A DNA stretch of 64,000 nucleotides, from positions 1 through 64,000 of the forward strand of contig JAXLST010000006.1 in assembly GCA_046330435.1 (NCBI GenBank). The letters are read 5' to 3'. Within the stretch, counting starts at the first letter, position 1; each line of letters opens with the position of its first letter. Below the pieces are notes generated by a model. It did not search any database. It was given only the letters and a program-made list of their open reading frames with translations, and was not told the origin of the DNA. This document shows, piece after piece, positions 25,383-34,159 of the stretch. The translations under genes and the position numbers were made by a program. The stretch comes from Ga0077560 sp046330435 (lineage in GTDB: Bacteria > Actinomycetota > Thermoleophilia > Miltoncostaeales > Miltoncostaeaceae).

Positions 25383-28300
25383 ATGCACGCACGCCCGGCA
25401 ACCCGCCGACGCAGGCGCGTCCGCGCCATCCTCGCCGCGCTGGCCGCCGCGAGCGGCCTCGCGTTCGCCGCCGTCCCGGCGCCCGCGGCGACCCTGGACA
25501 CCGGCCTCGCCGAGTCCGAGGTCGTGCGGGGCCTGTCCGGGCCCACCGCGATGACGCAGATGCCCGACGGCCGCATCCTGGTGGCGCTGCAGGGCGGTGC
25601 GCTGCGGGTCGTCAAGAACGGCGCGCTGCTCCCCACGCCCATGTTGTCGGTGCCGGTGGACAGCAGCGGCGAGCGGGGCCTCATCGGCGTGGCCGTCGAT
25701 CCGGCGTTCCCCACCCGCCCGTACGTGTACGTCCACTACACGCGGTCGGCCTCGCCGGTGCGCAACGTGGTGAGCCGCTTCACCGTGTCGGGCGACGCGG
25801 TCGTGCCCGGCAGCGAGCAGGTCCTGTTCCAGCTGGAGCCGCTCACCACCGCCACCAACCACAACGGCGGCGCCCTGGGCTTCGGCGGCGACGGCAAGCT
25901 GTACATCGCCGTCGGCGAGAACGCGCAGCCCTCCAAGGCGCAGCAGCTCGACACCCTGTTCGGGAAGATGCTGCGCATCGACCCGGACGGGACGATCCCG
26001 GCGGACAACCCGTTCGCGAGCACCGCCACCGGGGCGAACCGCGCGATCTACGCGTACGGGCTGCGCAACCCGTACACCTTCGCCGTGCAGCCCGGCACCG
26101 GGCGCATCCTGGTGAACGACGTGGGCCAGTCCAGCTGGGAGGAGATCGACGACCTCCGCGCCGGCGCGAACTACGGGTGGCCGCTCAGCGAGGGCGCCAC
26201 CACGACGCCCGGCCAGACCACCCCGGTGCTGAGCTACTCGAGCGCGTCCGGATCGGAGTGCGCGATCACCGGCGGCGCGTTCTACGACCCCGAGGTGCGC
26301 AGCTTCCCCGCCGCCTACTCGGGCGACTACCTGTACGCCGACTACTGCGCCGGGTGGATCCGGCACCTCGACACCGCCACCGGGACCGCGGCGACCGTCG
26401 GAACCGGGCTGGTCTCCGGCATCGTCGGCCTGCTGGTGGAGCCCGACGGCGACGTGCTCTACCTCACCCGGAACCTCGCCGGGTCGTCCTCCGACGGCCG
26501 GCTCATGCGCATCTCCAACACCCTGGCCCCGACGGTCGCCACGCAGCCCGCGGACCTGACCGCCGACGCCGGCGGACCGGCGGCGTTCACCGTCGAGGCG
26601 GGCGGCACCGGGCCGTTCACGTACCGGTGGCAGCGCGACGGGGTCGACGTGCCCGGTGGCACGCAGGCGACGCTCACCCTGCCGTCCGTCGGCGCCGCCG
26701 ACGACGGCGCGCGCTTCCGCGTCTGGATCACCTCCCCCACCGGCTCGGTGGTGTCGCGGGCGGCGCTGCTGAGCGTGACCACCAACCGGGCGCCGACCGC
26801 CACCATCACCACGCCCGCCACCGGCGCGACGTACGCGGCGGGCGAGCGCCTGGCGTACGCCGGCACGGCCACCGACCCCGAGGACGGGACGCTCCCCCCT
26901 TCGGCGGTGACGTGGCGCATCGACTTCCACCACGACACGCACGTGCACCCGTTCATGCCCGAGACCTCCGGGGCCCTCACCGGTGAGGTGGCGATCCCGT
27001 CCACCGGCGAGACCTCGGCGGACGTGTGGTACCGCGTGTACATGACCGTCCGGGACTCCGGCGGCCGCACCTCCACGACGTTCACCGACGTCCACCCGCG
27101 CACGGTGAAGCTCACCCTGGCGACCCAGCCCGCGGGCCTGTCCCTGCTGGTCGACGACCAGCCGGTCACGACCCCGGCGGTCATCGAGAGCGTCGTCGGG
27201 ATGCAGCGGACCCTCGGCCCCGTCTCGCCGCAGAGCGCGCTCGGCACCGCCTGGGCGTTCACGGGGTGGGCGGACGGCGGCAGCCCGACGCGGGTCATCA
27301 CCACTCCCCCGGCCGACGCCGCGTTCACCGCCCGCTTCTCGGAAGCGGCGTGGCAGGAGTCCGGCGGACAGGTGGTGCTGGAGACCGAGGACGCCGACGA
27401 GCGGATCGCCCGCGGCGGCCTCGCCTGGGGCACCGCGACCGCACCGGCGGGCTTCGCAGGCACCGGCGCGATCTCCGTCCTCCCGAACACCGGCGTGACG
27501 CTGAACACCGGCTACGCCACCACCGCCCCGCAGGCCCGGTACCGCATCCGGTTCACCACCACCGGCGTCTACCAGGTGTGGGTGCGCGGCTACGCGGCCG
27601 GCACGAACGACAACAGCCTGCACGTCGGCCTCGACGGTGTCGCGCTGGCATCCGCCGACCGCCTGGAGGTACCGACGTTCGGCTCCTGGCAGTGGAGCCG
27701 CTCCACCATGGACGGCGTCAACGCCACCGTCAACGTCACCACCGCCGGGGTGCACACCCTGGACGTGTGGATGCGCGAGGACGGGTTCGTGGTCGACCGC
27801 ATCATGCTCGCCCGCAGCACCACGACGGTGCCGTCCGGCACGGGTCCCGCGGCGAGCCTGCGCGGCTCCGCGGCGGACCTCACCCCGCCGACCGTGGAGA
27901 CCCGGACGCCGGCCGCCGACGCGACCGCCGCGGACCCCGCCGGGAACGTCGTGGTGGGCTTCTCCGAGCCGATGGCGGCGGCCTCGGTGACGGCGTCGTC
28001 GGTGCGGCTGGTGCGGGCGTCCGACGGCACGGAGGTGGCGGCCGCGCGCAGCCTCTCCGCCGACGGCCGCACGCTCACCGTCGACCCGTCGGCGGACCTC
28101 GCGCCGTCGACCACCTACCGGGTGGACCTGGGCACCGGGCTCACCGACGTGGCCGGCAACCCGCTCACCGCGGTGAGTTGGGTGTTCACCACCGCCGCCC
28201 CGCAGCCGGTGGCGTGGGTCGAGGCGGGCGGCCAGGTGGTGATCGAGGCCGAGCTGGCCGACGAGCGCGTCGCCCGGGGCGGCCGCACGTGGACGACGGT

Positions 28301-28733
28301 CACCACCCCGGCCGGGTGGGCCGGCACCGGGGCCCTGGTGGTGTCCCCCAGCAACGGCGGGTACTCCGACACCGGGTTCGCCACCACGTCCCCGCAGGCC
28401 CGGTACCGGGTGCGGTTCGCCACCACCGGCACCTACCAGGTGTGGATCCGCGGCCAGGCGCCCAACGGCAACGACAACAGCATCCACATCGGCCTGGACG
28501 GGGCGGCGAACACCACCGCCGACCGCCTCCAGGTCACCACCTACGGATCGTGGGTGTGGAGCCGCAACACGATGGACGGGGTGAACGCCACGATCACCGT
28601 CACCACGCCGGGCGTCCACACGATCGACATGTGGATGCGCGAGGACGGCCTGGTGGTCGACCGGATCCTCCTGAACCGGAGCACCACCGTGGTCCCGTCC
28701 GGGACGGGTCCGGCGGCGAGCCCGCGCAGCTGA
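25383..28733 (+). CDS. Secreted PQQ-dependent sugar (glucose/sorbosone) dehydrogenase-like protein with two carbohydrate-binding-like modules
   Basis: ATG 25383 after GGAGGGG; 1116 residues. A signal peptide spans 1-36 (PAPAA). Residues ~40-380 are a glucose/sorbosone dehydrogenase beta-propeller (GLSGPTAMTQMPDGRILVALQ, ATNHNGGALGFGGDGKLYIAVGEN, YGLRNPYTFAVQP, GANYGWP). An Ig-like domain (~383-470), further beta modules (~475-650) and a SbsA-type Ig domain (~838-935) follow. Two near-duplicate ~160-residue modules (~660-820 and ~945-1105) share ESGGQVVLETEDADER/EAGGQVVIEAELADER, WMREDGFVVDRI and VPSGTGPAAS, and resemble malectin-like/CBM6-like sugar-binding folds. Probably oxidises or binds extracellular saccharides with PQQ. 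Confidence 0.85.
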   Translation: MHARPATRRRRRVRAILAALAAASGLAFAAVPAPAATLDTGLAESEVVRGLSGPTAMTQMPDGRILVALQGGALRVVKNGALLPTPMLSVPVDSSGERGLIGVAVDPAFPTRPYVYVHYTRSASPVRNVVSRFTVSGDAVVPGSEQVLFQLEPLTTATNHNGGALGFGGDGKLYIAVGENAQPSKAQQLDTLFGKMLRIDPDGTIPADNPFASTATGANRAIYAYGLRNPYTFAVQPGTGRILVNDVGQSSWEEIDDLRAGANYGWPLSEGATTTPGQTTPVLSYSSASGSECAITGGAFYDPEVRSFPAAYSGDYLYADYCAGWIRHLDTATGTAATVGTGLVSGIVGLLVEPDGDVLYLTRNLAGSSSDGRLMRISNTLAPTVATQPADLTADAGGPAAFTVEAGGTGPFTYRWQRDGVDVPGGTQATLTLPSVGAADDGARFRVWITSPTGSVVSRAALLSVTTNRAPTATITTPATGATYAAGERLAYAGTATDPEDGTLPPSAVTWRIDFHHDTHVHPFMPETSGALTGEVAIPSTGETSADVWYRVYMTVRDSGGRTSTTFTDVHPRTVKLTLATQPAGLSLLVDDQPVTTPAVIESVVGMQRTLGPVSPQSALGTAWAFTGWADGGSPTRVITTPPADAAFTARFSEAAWQESGGQVVLETEDADERIARGGLAWGTATAPAGFAGTGAISVLPNTGVTLNTGYATTAPQARYRIRFTTTGVYQVWVRGYAAGTNDNSLHVGLDGVALASADRLEVPTFGSWQWSRSTMDGVNATVNVTTAGVHTLDVWMREDGFVVDRIMLARSTTTVPSGTGPAASLRGSAADLTPPTVETRTPAADATAADPAGNVVVGFSEPMAAASVTASSVRLVRASDGTEVAAARSLSADGRTLTVDPSADLAPSTTYRVDLGTGLTDVAGNPLTAVSWVFTTAAPQPVAWVEAGGQVVIEAELADERVARGGRTWTTVTTPAGWAGTGALVVSPSNGGYSDTGFATTSPQARYRVRFATTGTYQVWIRGQAPNGNDNSIHIGLDGAANTTADRLQVTTYGSWVWSRNTMDGVNATITVTTPGVHTIDMWMREDGLVVDRILLNRSTTVVPSGTGPAASPRS

Positions 28734-28742
28734 TGCACGCCG

Positions 28743-28776
28743 CATCCGGTCCGCGGCGCGTGCCGCGGACCGGATG
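28743..28776 (+). terminator. 14-bp hairpin after the sugar-dehydrogenase-like gene
   Basis: CATCCGGTCCGCGG (28743-28756) pairs perfectly with 28763-28776 around a six-base loop, nine bases after the stop codon. Confidence 0.75.
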
Positions 28777-28829
28777 GCCATGAGCGGTACGCTCGCCCCG
28801 GTGTCCCTGACCGGAAGGGGACGGGCGCG

Positions 28830-29369
28830 ATGGCTACGAGGATCGCCACGGCGCTGCTGGCGTTCGCCGCGGTCCTGGCCGCTCCCGCGTGGGGCAACCC
28901 CGTCCCCGGGCGCACGATGATCCTGCCCGGCAGCGCGCTCGGACCGGTGGCGATCGGCGACGAACGGGTGCCGGTGGAGGCGGCCATCGGACCGGGACGC
29001 GTCGTGCGGCGGTTCCGCACGCCGCGTGTCCCCCTGCCCGGGGAGGTGGTCCGCTACCGGCGCGCGGGCCTGGAGGTGACGTTCCTCACCGCGGAGGCGT
29101 CCGCCGGCGCGTGGCGCATCCGCAGCGCCTCGGCGCGGTACCGGACACCGCGCGGGATCGGCGCCGGCTCGCCGCGCGCCGCCGTCCTGCGCGCCTACCC
29201 GGCCGCGCGGTGTGACGCGACCGGCTGCGCGATCGTGCACCGGCGCGCCGGATTCCGGGTGGAGACGCGGTTCGCGATCTCCCGAGGGCGGGTCGTCCGC
29301 GTGCGGCTCAGCCGGATGCCAGCCGCTCCGCGCGGCGGCGCAGCAGCGCCTCGTCCACCCGGTACTTGA
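28830..29369 (+). CDS. Secreted protein of unknown function
   Basis: ATG 28830 preceded by GGAAGGGG; 179 residues. Signal peptide 1-22 (APAWG-N). The mature part begins PGRTMILPGSALGPVAIGD and contains RYRTPRGIGAGSPRAAVLRAYP, a pattern I associate with small secreted actinobacterial proteins with a PepSY- or SmpA-like alpha/beta repeat, but no named family is certain. Two cysteines (CDATGC) may form a disulfide. The last ~20 codons overlap the 3' end of the opposite glutaredoxin-like gene by 62 bases. Confidence 0.65.
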   Translation: MATRIATALLAFAAVLAAPAWGNPVPGRTMILPGSALGPVAIGDERVPVEAAIGPGRVVRRFRTPRVPLPGEVVRYRRAGLEVTFLTAEASAGAWRIRSASARYRTPRGIGAGSPRAAVLRAYPAARCDATGCAIVHRRAGFRVETRFAISRGRVVRVRLSRMPAAPRGGAAAPRPPGT

Positions 29370-29562
29370 AGACCTTCTTCCCGTCGAGGACACCGACGGG
29401 GATCTCCTGCCGCCAGCGGGCCTCGAGCTCGGGGTCGCCGTCGATGTGCACCCAGCGGACGCCGATGCCGAGCTCGGGCGCCAGGCGGTCGAGGACCTCG
29501 CGGGCGTCGTCGCACAGGCAGCAGCCGGTCGCGGTGTAGACGGTGAGCTCGGGAGCGGACAT
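29308..29562 (-). CDS. Glutaredoxin-like (DUF836) thiol protein
   Basis: 84 residues from ATG 29562. The start reads LTVYTATGCCLCDDAREVL, a thioredoxin-fold first strand followed by a CCLC active site, and IPVGVLDGKKVF supplies the cis-proline segment. This is the DUF836/glutaredoxin-2-like group, probably a cytoplasmic thiol-disulfide oxidoreductase. It overlaps its convergent neighbour at the 3' ends. Confidence 0.88.
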   Translation of the reverse strand: MSAPELTVYTATGCCLCDDAREVLDRLAPELGIGVRWVHIDGDPELEARWRQEIPVGVLDGKKVFKYRVDEALLRRRAERLASG

Positions 29563-29622
29563 GCGGGTGAGGGTACCGGGCCGGCGGCCCGCCGCGCCGC
29601 GTGTGCGACTACCCTGGAGCCG

Positions 29623-30549
29623 ATGCGCCGCGCCCTCCCCGTCCTCGCCGCCCTGCTCGCGTCACCTGGCGTGGCGGCGGCGTACGACGTCGTGCCGATG
29701 AGCCTCGCCGTCGGCACCGACTCGGTCTGGGTGGCGGGGCCCGGCGGCGCCCTCACCCGTGTCGACGTCGCCTCGGGGACGGTCGCCGCGCGCGCGTCCG
29801 ATCCGGGCGGGGCGGGGGCCCGGGCGCTCGCGGTCGACGGCGGCGACCTGTGGGTGCTCGGCACGGGCCGTCTGGCGCGCCTCGATGCGCGCACCCTCAC
29901 GCCGCGCGGGGCGTGGCGCGTGCCACGGACGATGCACGAGCTCGTCGTCACGCGGGCCGGGGTGTGGAGCCTGGTGGGGCGCTCCGGACGCGTGGTCCGG
30001 GTGGTGCCCGGCGGGTTCCGGGAGGTGCCTGCCCGCCAGACCGCCCTGGCGACGCTCGCCGGCGGCGGCGGCCGGATGTACGCCCTCGCGGTGCGCCGGC
30101 GGGACGGGCGCACGCACTGCTTCCTGAAGCGCCTGGACGAGGCGACCGCGCGGGTCGAGGACGGCGCCCCCATCGGCTGCACGCCGTGGCGCATCGTCGC
30201 CGACGACCGGTGGGTGTGGGCGCTGTACGGCGGCGGGCGGACGATCGTGCGCCGCGACGCCCGGACCGCCCGGGGACCGCAGCGCACCGTCCGGGCCATC
30301 CCGTTCCCCATCGACGCGGCCGCGGCCGGAGGGTCGCTGCTGGTGATGGGCGACTACGGCGCCGGCTTCCGGCGCGTCGACCGCGCGCGGGCGGTGCCGG
30401 TGGGTCCGGTCATCACGATCACCCCGCAGCCCGCCGCGCTGGCGACGGGTCCGGCGGGCGCCTGGGCGGCGAGCGCCGCGAACGGCGGCGTGCTCATGGA
30501 ACTGGCGGACGGCGCGACCCAGCCGGCGCGCACCATCCCCCTGGGCTGA
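29623..30549 (+). CDS. Secreted beta-propeller-like protein
   Basis: ATG 29623 with TGGAG upstream; 308 residues. Short signal peptide (LPVLAALLASPGVAAAYD). Repeating ~40-residue blocks end in SVWVAG, DLWVLG, GVWSLVG, WVWALYG and GAWAASA, a YVTN/PQQ-like propeller blade pattern. No catalytic motif. It probably acts as an extracytoplasmic scaffold or sensor. Confidence 0.7.
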   Translation: MRRALPVLAALLASPGVAAAYDVVPMSLAVGTDSVWVAGPGGALTRVDVASGTVAARASDPGGAGARALAVDGGDLWVLGTGRLARLDARTLTPRGAWRVPRTMHELVVTRAGVWSLVGRSGRVVRVVPGGFREVPARQTALATLAGGGGRMYALAVRRRDGRTHCFLKRLDEATARVEDGAPIGCTPWRIVADDRWVWALYGGGRTIVRRDARTARGPQRTVRAIPFPIDAAAAGGSLLVMGDYGAGFRRVDRARAVPVGPVITITPQPAALATGPAGAWAASAANGGVLMELADGATQPARTIPLG

Positions 30550-30558
30550 GCGCCCGCG

Positions 30559-31434
30559 TCAGAGCGCGGCGCCGGCCTCCACCACCTGGGTCAGCACGGA
30601 GGCGCCGTCCAGCGCGCCCTCCCGGCGGGCGGCCACCGCGGCGCGCACCGCCTCCGGCGCCGACACCGTCTCGTCGTAGACGATCACCACGGACTCGTCG
30701 CCGGGCCGCAGGTAGTTGCGCTCCCCGAAGTCGGTGTACCGGGTCGCGCCGATGCCGATCACCACGGTCTCCGGGCACCCCGCCTCCGTGAGGTACGAGC
30801 CCACGAACTCCAGGGGCGTGTCGTCGGAGCCGTGCTGGTTGTGGAGCCGGTCGACGATCCAGTCCAGCAGCAGGCCGCCGGCGTAGGAGTAGCCGGAGGC
30901 GGGGCTGTCGACGCCGTAGTCGTGCACCTCGCCGCCGCGGCGCAGGAAGCTCGCGATGCGCAGCGTCCGCAGGGCGCCGTCGGGGTCCAGGTCGGTCACC
31001 GGGAACAGCCGGGCCGCGATGCCCTTGGAACAGGGGCCCCAGTTCTTCTTGTGGCTGATCTTCGCCGCGCCCGGACGGCGGATCGAGCAGTCGTTGAACG
31101 CCCCCGCGGCAAAGGGGGCGATCCCCGTGACACGCCCGTCACCGTCGTAGGCGACGCGGCACAGGGCCCCCACCTCCGGCTCGATCTGGAGGTTCATCGC
31201 CCAGTCCGCGGACACGGGCTCGTGCAGGCGGTCGGTGGACAGCGGGAACGTCGCCAGGAACGAGTCCGGCCGCTGCGGCGCGTACCAGGGGAAGATGCCC
31301 TTGGGGGCGTCCGGGGCCGCGGTGACCCGCTCGAAGTCCACGGCCTCCCCGGCCTGCTCCAGGTGACCGGCGAAGTTCCCGGCCACGCCGAACCCGAAGG
31401 CCGTGCGCAGGGCGTCGAGGTCGAGGTCGATCAT
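30559..31434 (-). CDS. DUF5718-type protein
   Basis: 291 residues from ATG 31434. The pattern FGFGVAGNFAGHLEQAGE near the N-terminus, KGIFPWYAP, and a basic-Cys segment SIRRPGAAKISHKKNWG fit a conserved bacterial family I know as DUF5718. The domain may be distantly related to fumarylacetoacetate-hydrolase-like folds; no reaction is established. No signal peptide, so cytoplasmic. Family name is held with moderate confidence. Confidence 0.6.
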   Translation of the reverse strand: MIDLDLDALRTAFGFGVAGNFAGHLEQAGEAVDFERVTAAPDAPKGIFPWYAPQRPDSFLATFPLSTDRLHEPVSADWAMNLQIEPEVGALCRVAYDGDGRVTGIAPFAAGAFNDCSIRRPGAAKISHKKNWGPCSKGIAARLFPVTDLDPDGALRTLRIASFLRRGGEVHDYGVDSPASGYSYAGGLLLDWIVDRLHNQHGSDDTPLEFVGSYLTEAGCPETVVIGIGATRYTDFGERNYLRPGDESVVIVYDETVSAPEAVRAAVAARREGALDGASVLTQVVEAGAAL

Positions 31435-31448
31435 CGGCGCGGGAATCT

Positions 31449-31479
31449 ACCGTCCCGGCGGCCGGGCCGCCGGGACGGT
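31449..31479 (-). terminator. 13-bp hairpin after the cytochrome c gene
   Basis: ACCGTCCCGGCGG (31449-31461) pairs perfectly with 31467-31479 around a five-base loop. It lies 14 bases past the leftward cytochrome gene's stop and before the next start, so it can insulate the two. Confidence 0.7.
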
Positions 31480-31493
31480 GTCCCCGCCGGTCC

Positions 31494-31952
31494 TTACTCG
31501 GCGTGCGCGCTGTTCTGGTCGATCCAGGTGGACAGCGCGGTGATCTCGTCCGGGGTGAGCGTGGTGCCGTAGTCCTGCGGCATCACGTCCTTTGGGTACC
31601 CCTCGACGATCTCGCCGTTCGGGTCGGTGATCATCTCCGCGATCGCCGCGGCGTCATCCGCGACGGCGATCTTGTCGAGGTCGGGGCCGACGGTGCCGGC
31701 CGTCCCCGCGGCCTTCAGCGCGTGGCAGCCGCCGCACGGGGCGGCGCCGGCCTTGCCGTTGACGAACAGGGCCTTCCCGTCGATCGCGCCGCCGGCGGTC
31801 GAGGTGGTGTCGGTGGACGGCGCGGTGGTCGTCGCCGGCGCGGTGGTCGTGGCGGCGGGGGTGCTGGAGCTGGAGCTGTCCGAGCCGCATCCGGCGACGC
31901 CGAGCGCCGCGATGGATGCCGCTGCGATGACGCTCACCAAGCGGATGTTCAC
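31494..31952 (-). CDS. Lipid-anchored mono-heme cytochrome c
   Basis: GTG 31952 has GGAGG seven bases upstream; 152 residues. The lipobox LGVAGC places the lipidated cysteine at 21, followed by a Ser/Thr/Ala linker (22-55). The heme motif CGGCH is at 72-76 and the likely axial methionine is M123 in KDVMPQDYG. This is a class I cytochrome c on the outer face of the membrane, able to pass electrons between membrane oxidoreductases. No oxidase genes are adjacent. Confidence 0.9.
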   Translation of the reverse strand: MNIRLVSVIAAASIAALGVAGCGSDSSSSSTPAATTTAPATTTAPSTDTTSTAGGAIDGKALFVNGKAGAAPCGGCHALKAAGTAGTVGPDLDKIAVADDAAAIAEMITDPNGEIVEGYPKDVMPQDYGTTLTPDEITALSTWIDQNSAHAE

Positions 31953-31968
31953 GTGCGTCCTCCGGGTC

Positions 31969-31991
31969 CGAGACGGTCTCGTATCCGAGAC
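31969..31991 (-). promoter_or_regulatory. Cluster of alternating CGAGAC half-sites upstream of the cytochrome gene
   Basis: CGAGAC (31969-31974), GTCTCG (31976-31981) and CGAGAC (31986-31991) form two overlapping inverted repeats just upstream of the cytochrome ribosome site. A palindromic GCAACGTTGC follows at 31999-32008. They could be operators or a leader hairpin. No regulator is assigned. Confidence 0.35.
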
Positions 31992-32095
31992 TAGGTGCGC
32001 AACGTTGCAAACCCGCGGCCCGCGAGGCGATTTCTTTCCGCGAGTGGACGCGGCGCGCATCGGGTACGGTCGACGACCGGTTCGAGGAGGTGCGG

Positions 32096-33106
32096 ATGCG
32101 CGTGGTGATCGTCGGCGGCGGGATGGCCGGCCTGGTGCTGGCCCGGGGGCTGCTGCACCGCGGCATCGCGCCCGTGGTGGTGGAGCGGGCCCCCACGGGG
32201 ACCGTCGTGGACGGCCCGATCATGCTGCCGTTCCAGGCGTACGACGCACTTGACGAGCTGGGCCTGATGGAGCCGATCAGGGCCGCCGGGCGGGACGTGC
32301 CGCCGTTCCGCGACGGGCGCCCGGTCGCCATCGGCGTGGGACGCCAGCTGGTGCTGGAGCGCCTGCGGGAGGGTCTGGAGATCCTGTGGGACCACGAGGT
32401 CACCGGCCTGGTGCGCGACGGCGACCGGGTGACCGGCGTGCGCGTGCACGGCCCGGACGGCGACCGCGACGTGCCGGCGGACATCGTGGTGGGCGCCGAC
32501 GGCACGCACTCGCGGGTGCGGGAGCTCGCGGGGTTCCCCGCGGAGCTGCGGGTGTCGGACACCGCCTTCATGAGCTTCCGCAGCCCCGCCCGGTGCGAGG
32601 AGGCGTTCCTCATCCACTTCACCTCCGACGGCCGCCAGCTCACGCTGCTGGACTGGCCCGGCGGGAGCGCGGGCGGCTGGCAGATCGACCGGCCCGCAGG
32701 CGGCGCCGATGAGGCGCTCGCGCCCGGCGTGGATGCCTTCAAGGAGGCGTACCTGCGGCTCATGCCCCGCGCCGCCGAGGCGGTGGCACCCGTGACCGAC
32801 GTGTTCTACCGGGAGGTCACCGAGGTGCGGTGCGAGTTGTGGTGGCGCCCGGGCGTCACGCTCATCGGGGAGGCGCTGCACGCCATGAACCCGGAGGCCG
32901 GCATCGGCAGCGGCCTGGGGATGGGTGACGCCCAGGCGCTCGCCATCGCCATCGCCCGCAACGCCGGCAACCCGGACCTGGCGCTCGCCGAGTACGAGCG
33001 GTGGCGCCGGCCCGCGGTGGCCCCATACCTGGCGGTGGGCTCACAGGGCGTGCGGGTGGTGCGCGGCGGCGAGATCGCCGACGAGGAGCGCTGGCCGCCG
33101 CGCTGA
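32096..33106 (+). CDS. FAD-dependent monooxygenase (PHBH-fold)
   Basis: ATG 32096 with GAGGAGG; 336 residues. Motifs in order: VIVGGGMAGLVLARGL (FAD dinucleotide fold), DIVVGADGTHSRVRE (DG motif) and LIGEALHAMNPEAGIGSGLGMGDA (FAD ribityl motif). Class A flavoprotein hydroxylases with this pattern oxygenate aromatic or polyketide substrates using NAD(P)H. It is divergent from the cytochrome gene and convergent with the SRPBCC gene. Confidence 0.85.
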   Translation: MRVVIVGGGMAGLVLARGLLHRGIAPVVVERAPTGTVVDGPIMLPFQAYDALDELGLMEPIRAAGRDVPPFRDGRPVAIGVGRQLVLERLREGLEILWDHEVTGLVRDGDRVTGVRVHGPDGDRDVPADIVVGADGTHSRVRELAGFPAELRVSDTAFMSFRSPARCEEAFLIHFTSDGRQLTLLDWPGGSAGGWQIDRPAGGADEALAPGVDAFKEAYLRLMPRAAEAVAPVTDVFYREVTEVRCELWWRPGVTLIGEALHAMNPEAGIGSGLGMGDAQALAIAIARNAGNPDLALAEYERWRRPAVAPYLAVGSQGVRVVRGGEIADEERWPPR

Positions 33107-33121
33107 CCGGGGTGGAGGCGG

Positions 33122-33622
33122 TCAGCCCGCGGCGACCTCGGCGAGCAGCGCGTCGGTCTGCCCCACCGCCAGCCGCAGCCCCTCCTCCATGCCCATGGTG
33201 AGCAGCTGCTCCATCGCGTCGGTGGACGGGAACGTGGAGGTGATCGTCATCCGTGTCCCGCCGTCCGGCAGGGACGCGAGGTCCACGCGGGCGGAGATGA
33301 CGGGCATGTCGGGCAGCGGCGCGCCGTCGGGGCCGGCGAAGCCGTCCTCGAACTCCAGCCGGTGCGGCTCATCCACCGCGGTGATGCGCCACCACCCGCG
33401 GTGGCGGTCGCCCTCCGGCCCGGTCATGAAGTAGGTCACGGATCCGCCGGGCACCAGGTCGTGGTCCTCGACCGTCGCCGGGTGGGACGGCGGGCCCCAC
33501 CAGCGCTCCAGCATCCGCGGGTCCGACCACAGCCGCCACACCCGCTCGACGGGCGACGGGTACTCCGCCGTCACGGTCATGGTCCGCCGTACCGGGTCCT
33601 TCACAACGCCGGTCACGCTCAT
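33122..33622 (-). CDS. SRPBCC (AHSA1-like) domain protein
   Basis: 166 residues. The core reads YPSPVERVWRLWSDPRMLERWWGPP, then GGWW-type strands and a long C-terminal helix (MEEGLRLAVGQTDALL): the Bet v1/START-like fold of the AHSA1 family, which binds hydrophobic ligands. Its ATG overlaps the stop of the upstream ArsR gene (ATGA), a very common ArsR-SRPBCC pair. The ligand is unknown. Confidence 0.9.
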   Translation of the reverse strand: MSVTGVVKDPVRRTMTVTAEYPSPVERVWRLWSDPRMLERWWGPPSHPATVEDHDLVPGGSVTYFMTGPEGDRHRGWWRITAVDEPHRLEFEDGFAGPDGAPLPDMPVISARVDLASLPDGGTRMTITSTFPSTDAMEQLLTMGMEEGLRLAVGQTDALLAEVAAG

Positions 33623-33969
33623 GGGGTCGCTCCCTCGTTCTGCTCGCGCAGGATGTCGCCGGCCCGCTCCAGCCGGCCCCGCCAGATGGCCTCCAGGTGG
33701 TCGAGCGCGTACCGCACGGCGCGGATCGCCTCGATGTTCCCGCTCACGCGCTGCTCCCGGCCGTGCCGGCGCTTGGTCACCAGCCCCGCGCGCTCCAGCA
33801 CGGCGACGTGCTTCTGCACCGCCGCGAAGCTCATGGGATAGCGCTCGGCGAGCTCCGACACGGACCGCTCCGATGCCATCACCACCGACACGATGTCGCG
33901 GCGGGTGGCGTCCGCCAGGGCCTGGAGCATCCGGTCGACCGCCGGCTCATCTGGACTACGTACAACCAT
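33619..33969 (-). CDS. ArsR family transcriptional regulator (SRPBCC-linked)
   Basis: 116 residues from ATG 33969. The winged helix is clear: LADATRRDIVSVVMASERSVSELAERYPMSFAAVQKHVAVLERAGLV. No metal-binding cysteines are visible, as is usual for the SRPBCC-linked subgroup. The start codon lies within a 24-base palindrome, so autoregulation is likely; the promoter placement implies a leaderless or nearly leaderless message. Confidence 0.92.
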   Translation of the reverse strand: MVVRSPDEPAVDRMLQALADATRRDIVSVVMASERSVSELAERYPMSFAAVQKHVAVLERAGLVTKRRHGREQRVSGNIEAIRAVRYALDHLEAIWRGRLERAGDILREQNEGATP

Positions 33970-33981
33970 TTGGTTGCACGT
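33958..33981 (-). promoter_or_regulatory. ArsR autoregulatory operator
   Basis: Arms ACGTACAACCA (33958-33968) and TGGTTGCACGT (33971-33981) are inverted with one mismatch and a two-base centre. The site covers the arsR start codon and part of its -10 hexamer, so a bound repressor would block initiation. CAACCA-TGGTTG palindromes are typical of this regulator class. Confidence 0.7.
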
Positions 33982-34006
33982 TAGACGCGTGCTGGTGCGG
34001 TGGCAA
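33978..34006 (-). promoter_or_regulatory. arsR promoter
   Basis: Reading leftward, TTGCCA (-35, 34006-34001) is followed by a 17-base spacer and TAACGT (-10, 33983-33978). Transcription should start about seven bases further on, at 33970 or so, essentially at the ATG. Confidence 0.6.
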
Positions 34007-34159
34007 GTCCCGGCACCACGATCGCGCCGATGCCCCGGCCGGCCCGATCGCCGCGGTGCCCCTCGAACGCGAGGCGGCCGCGCGCACCGGGTCCTCGCGG
34101 ATGTGCCCTGGAGCCGGACAAGCGGCTGCGCCGCGTGCGGTTCCTCGGCTGCTGAGCCC

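Noticed and set aside
25290..30311. Very long leftward open frame opposite the sugar-dehydrogenase and neighbouring genes
   Set aside because: It is the antisense shadow of real genes. High-GC third positions remove stops on the other strand, and the product is Arg/Gly/Ala/Pro-rich with no domain.
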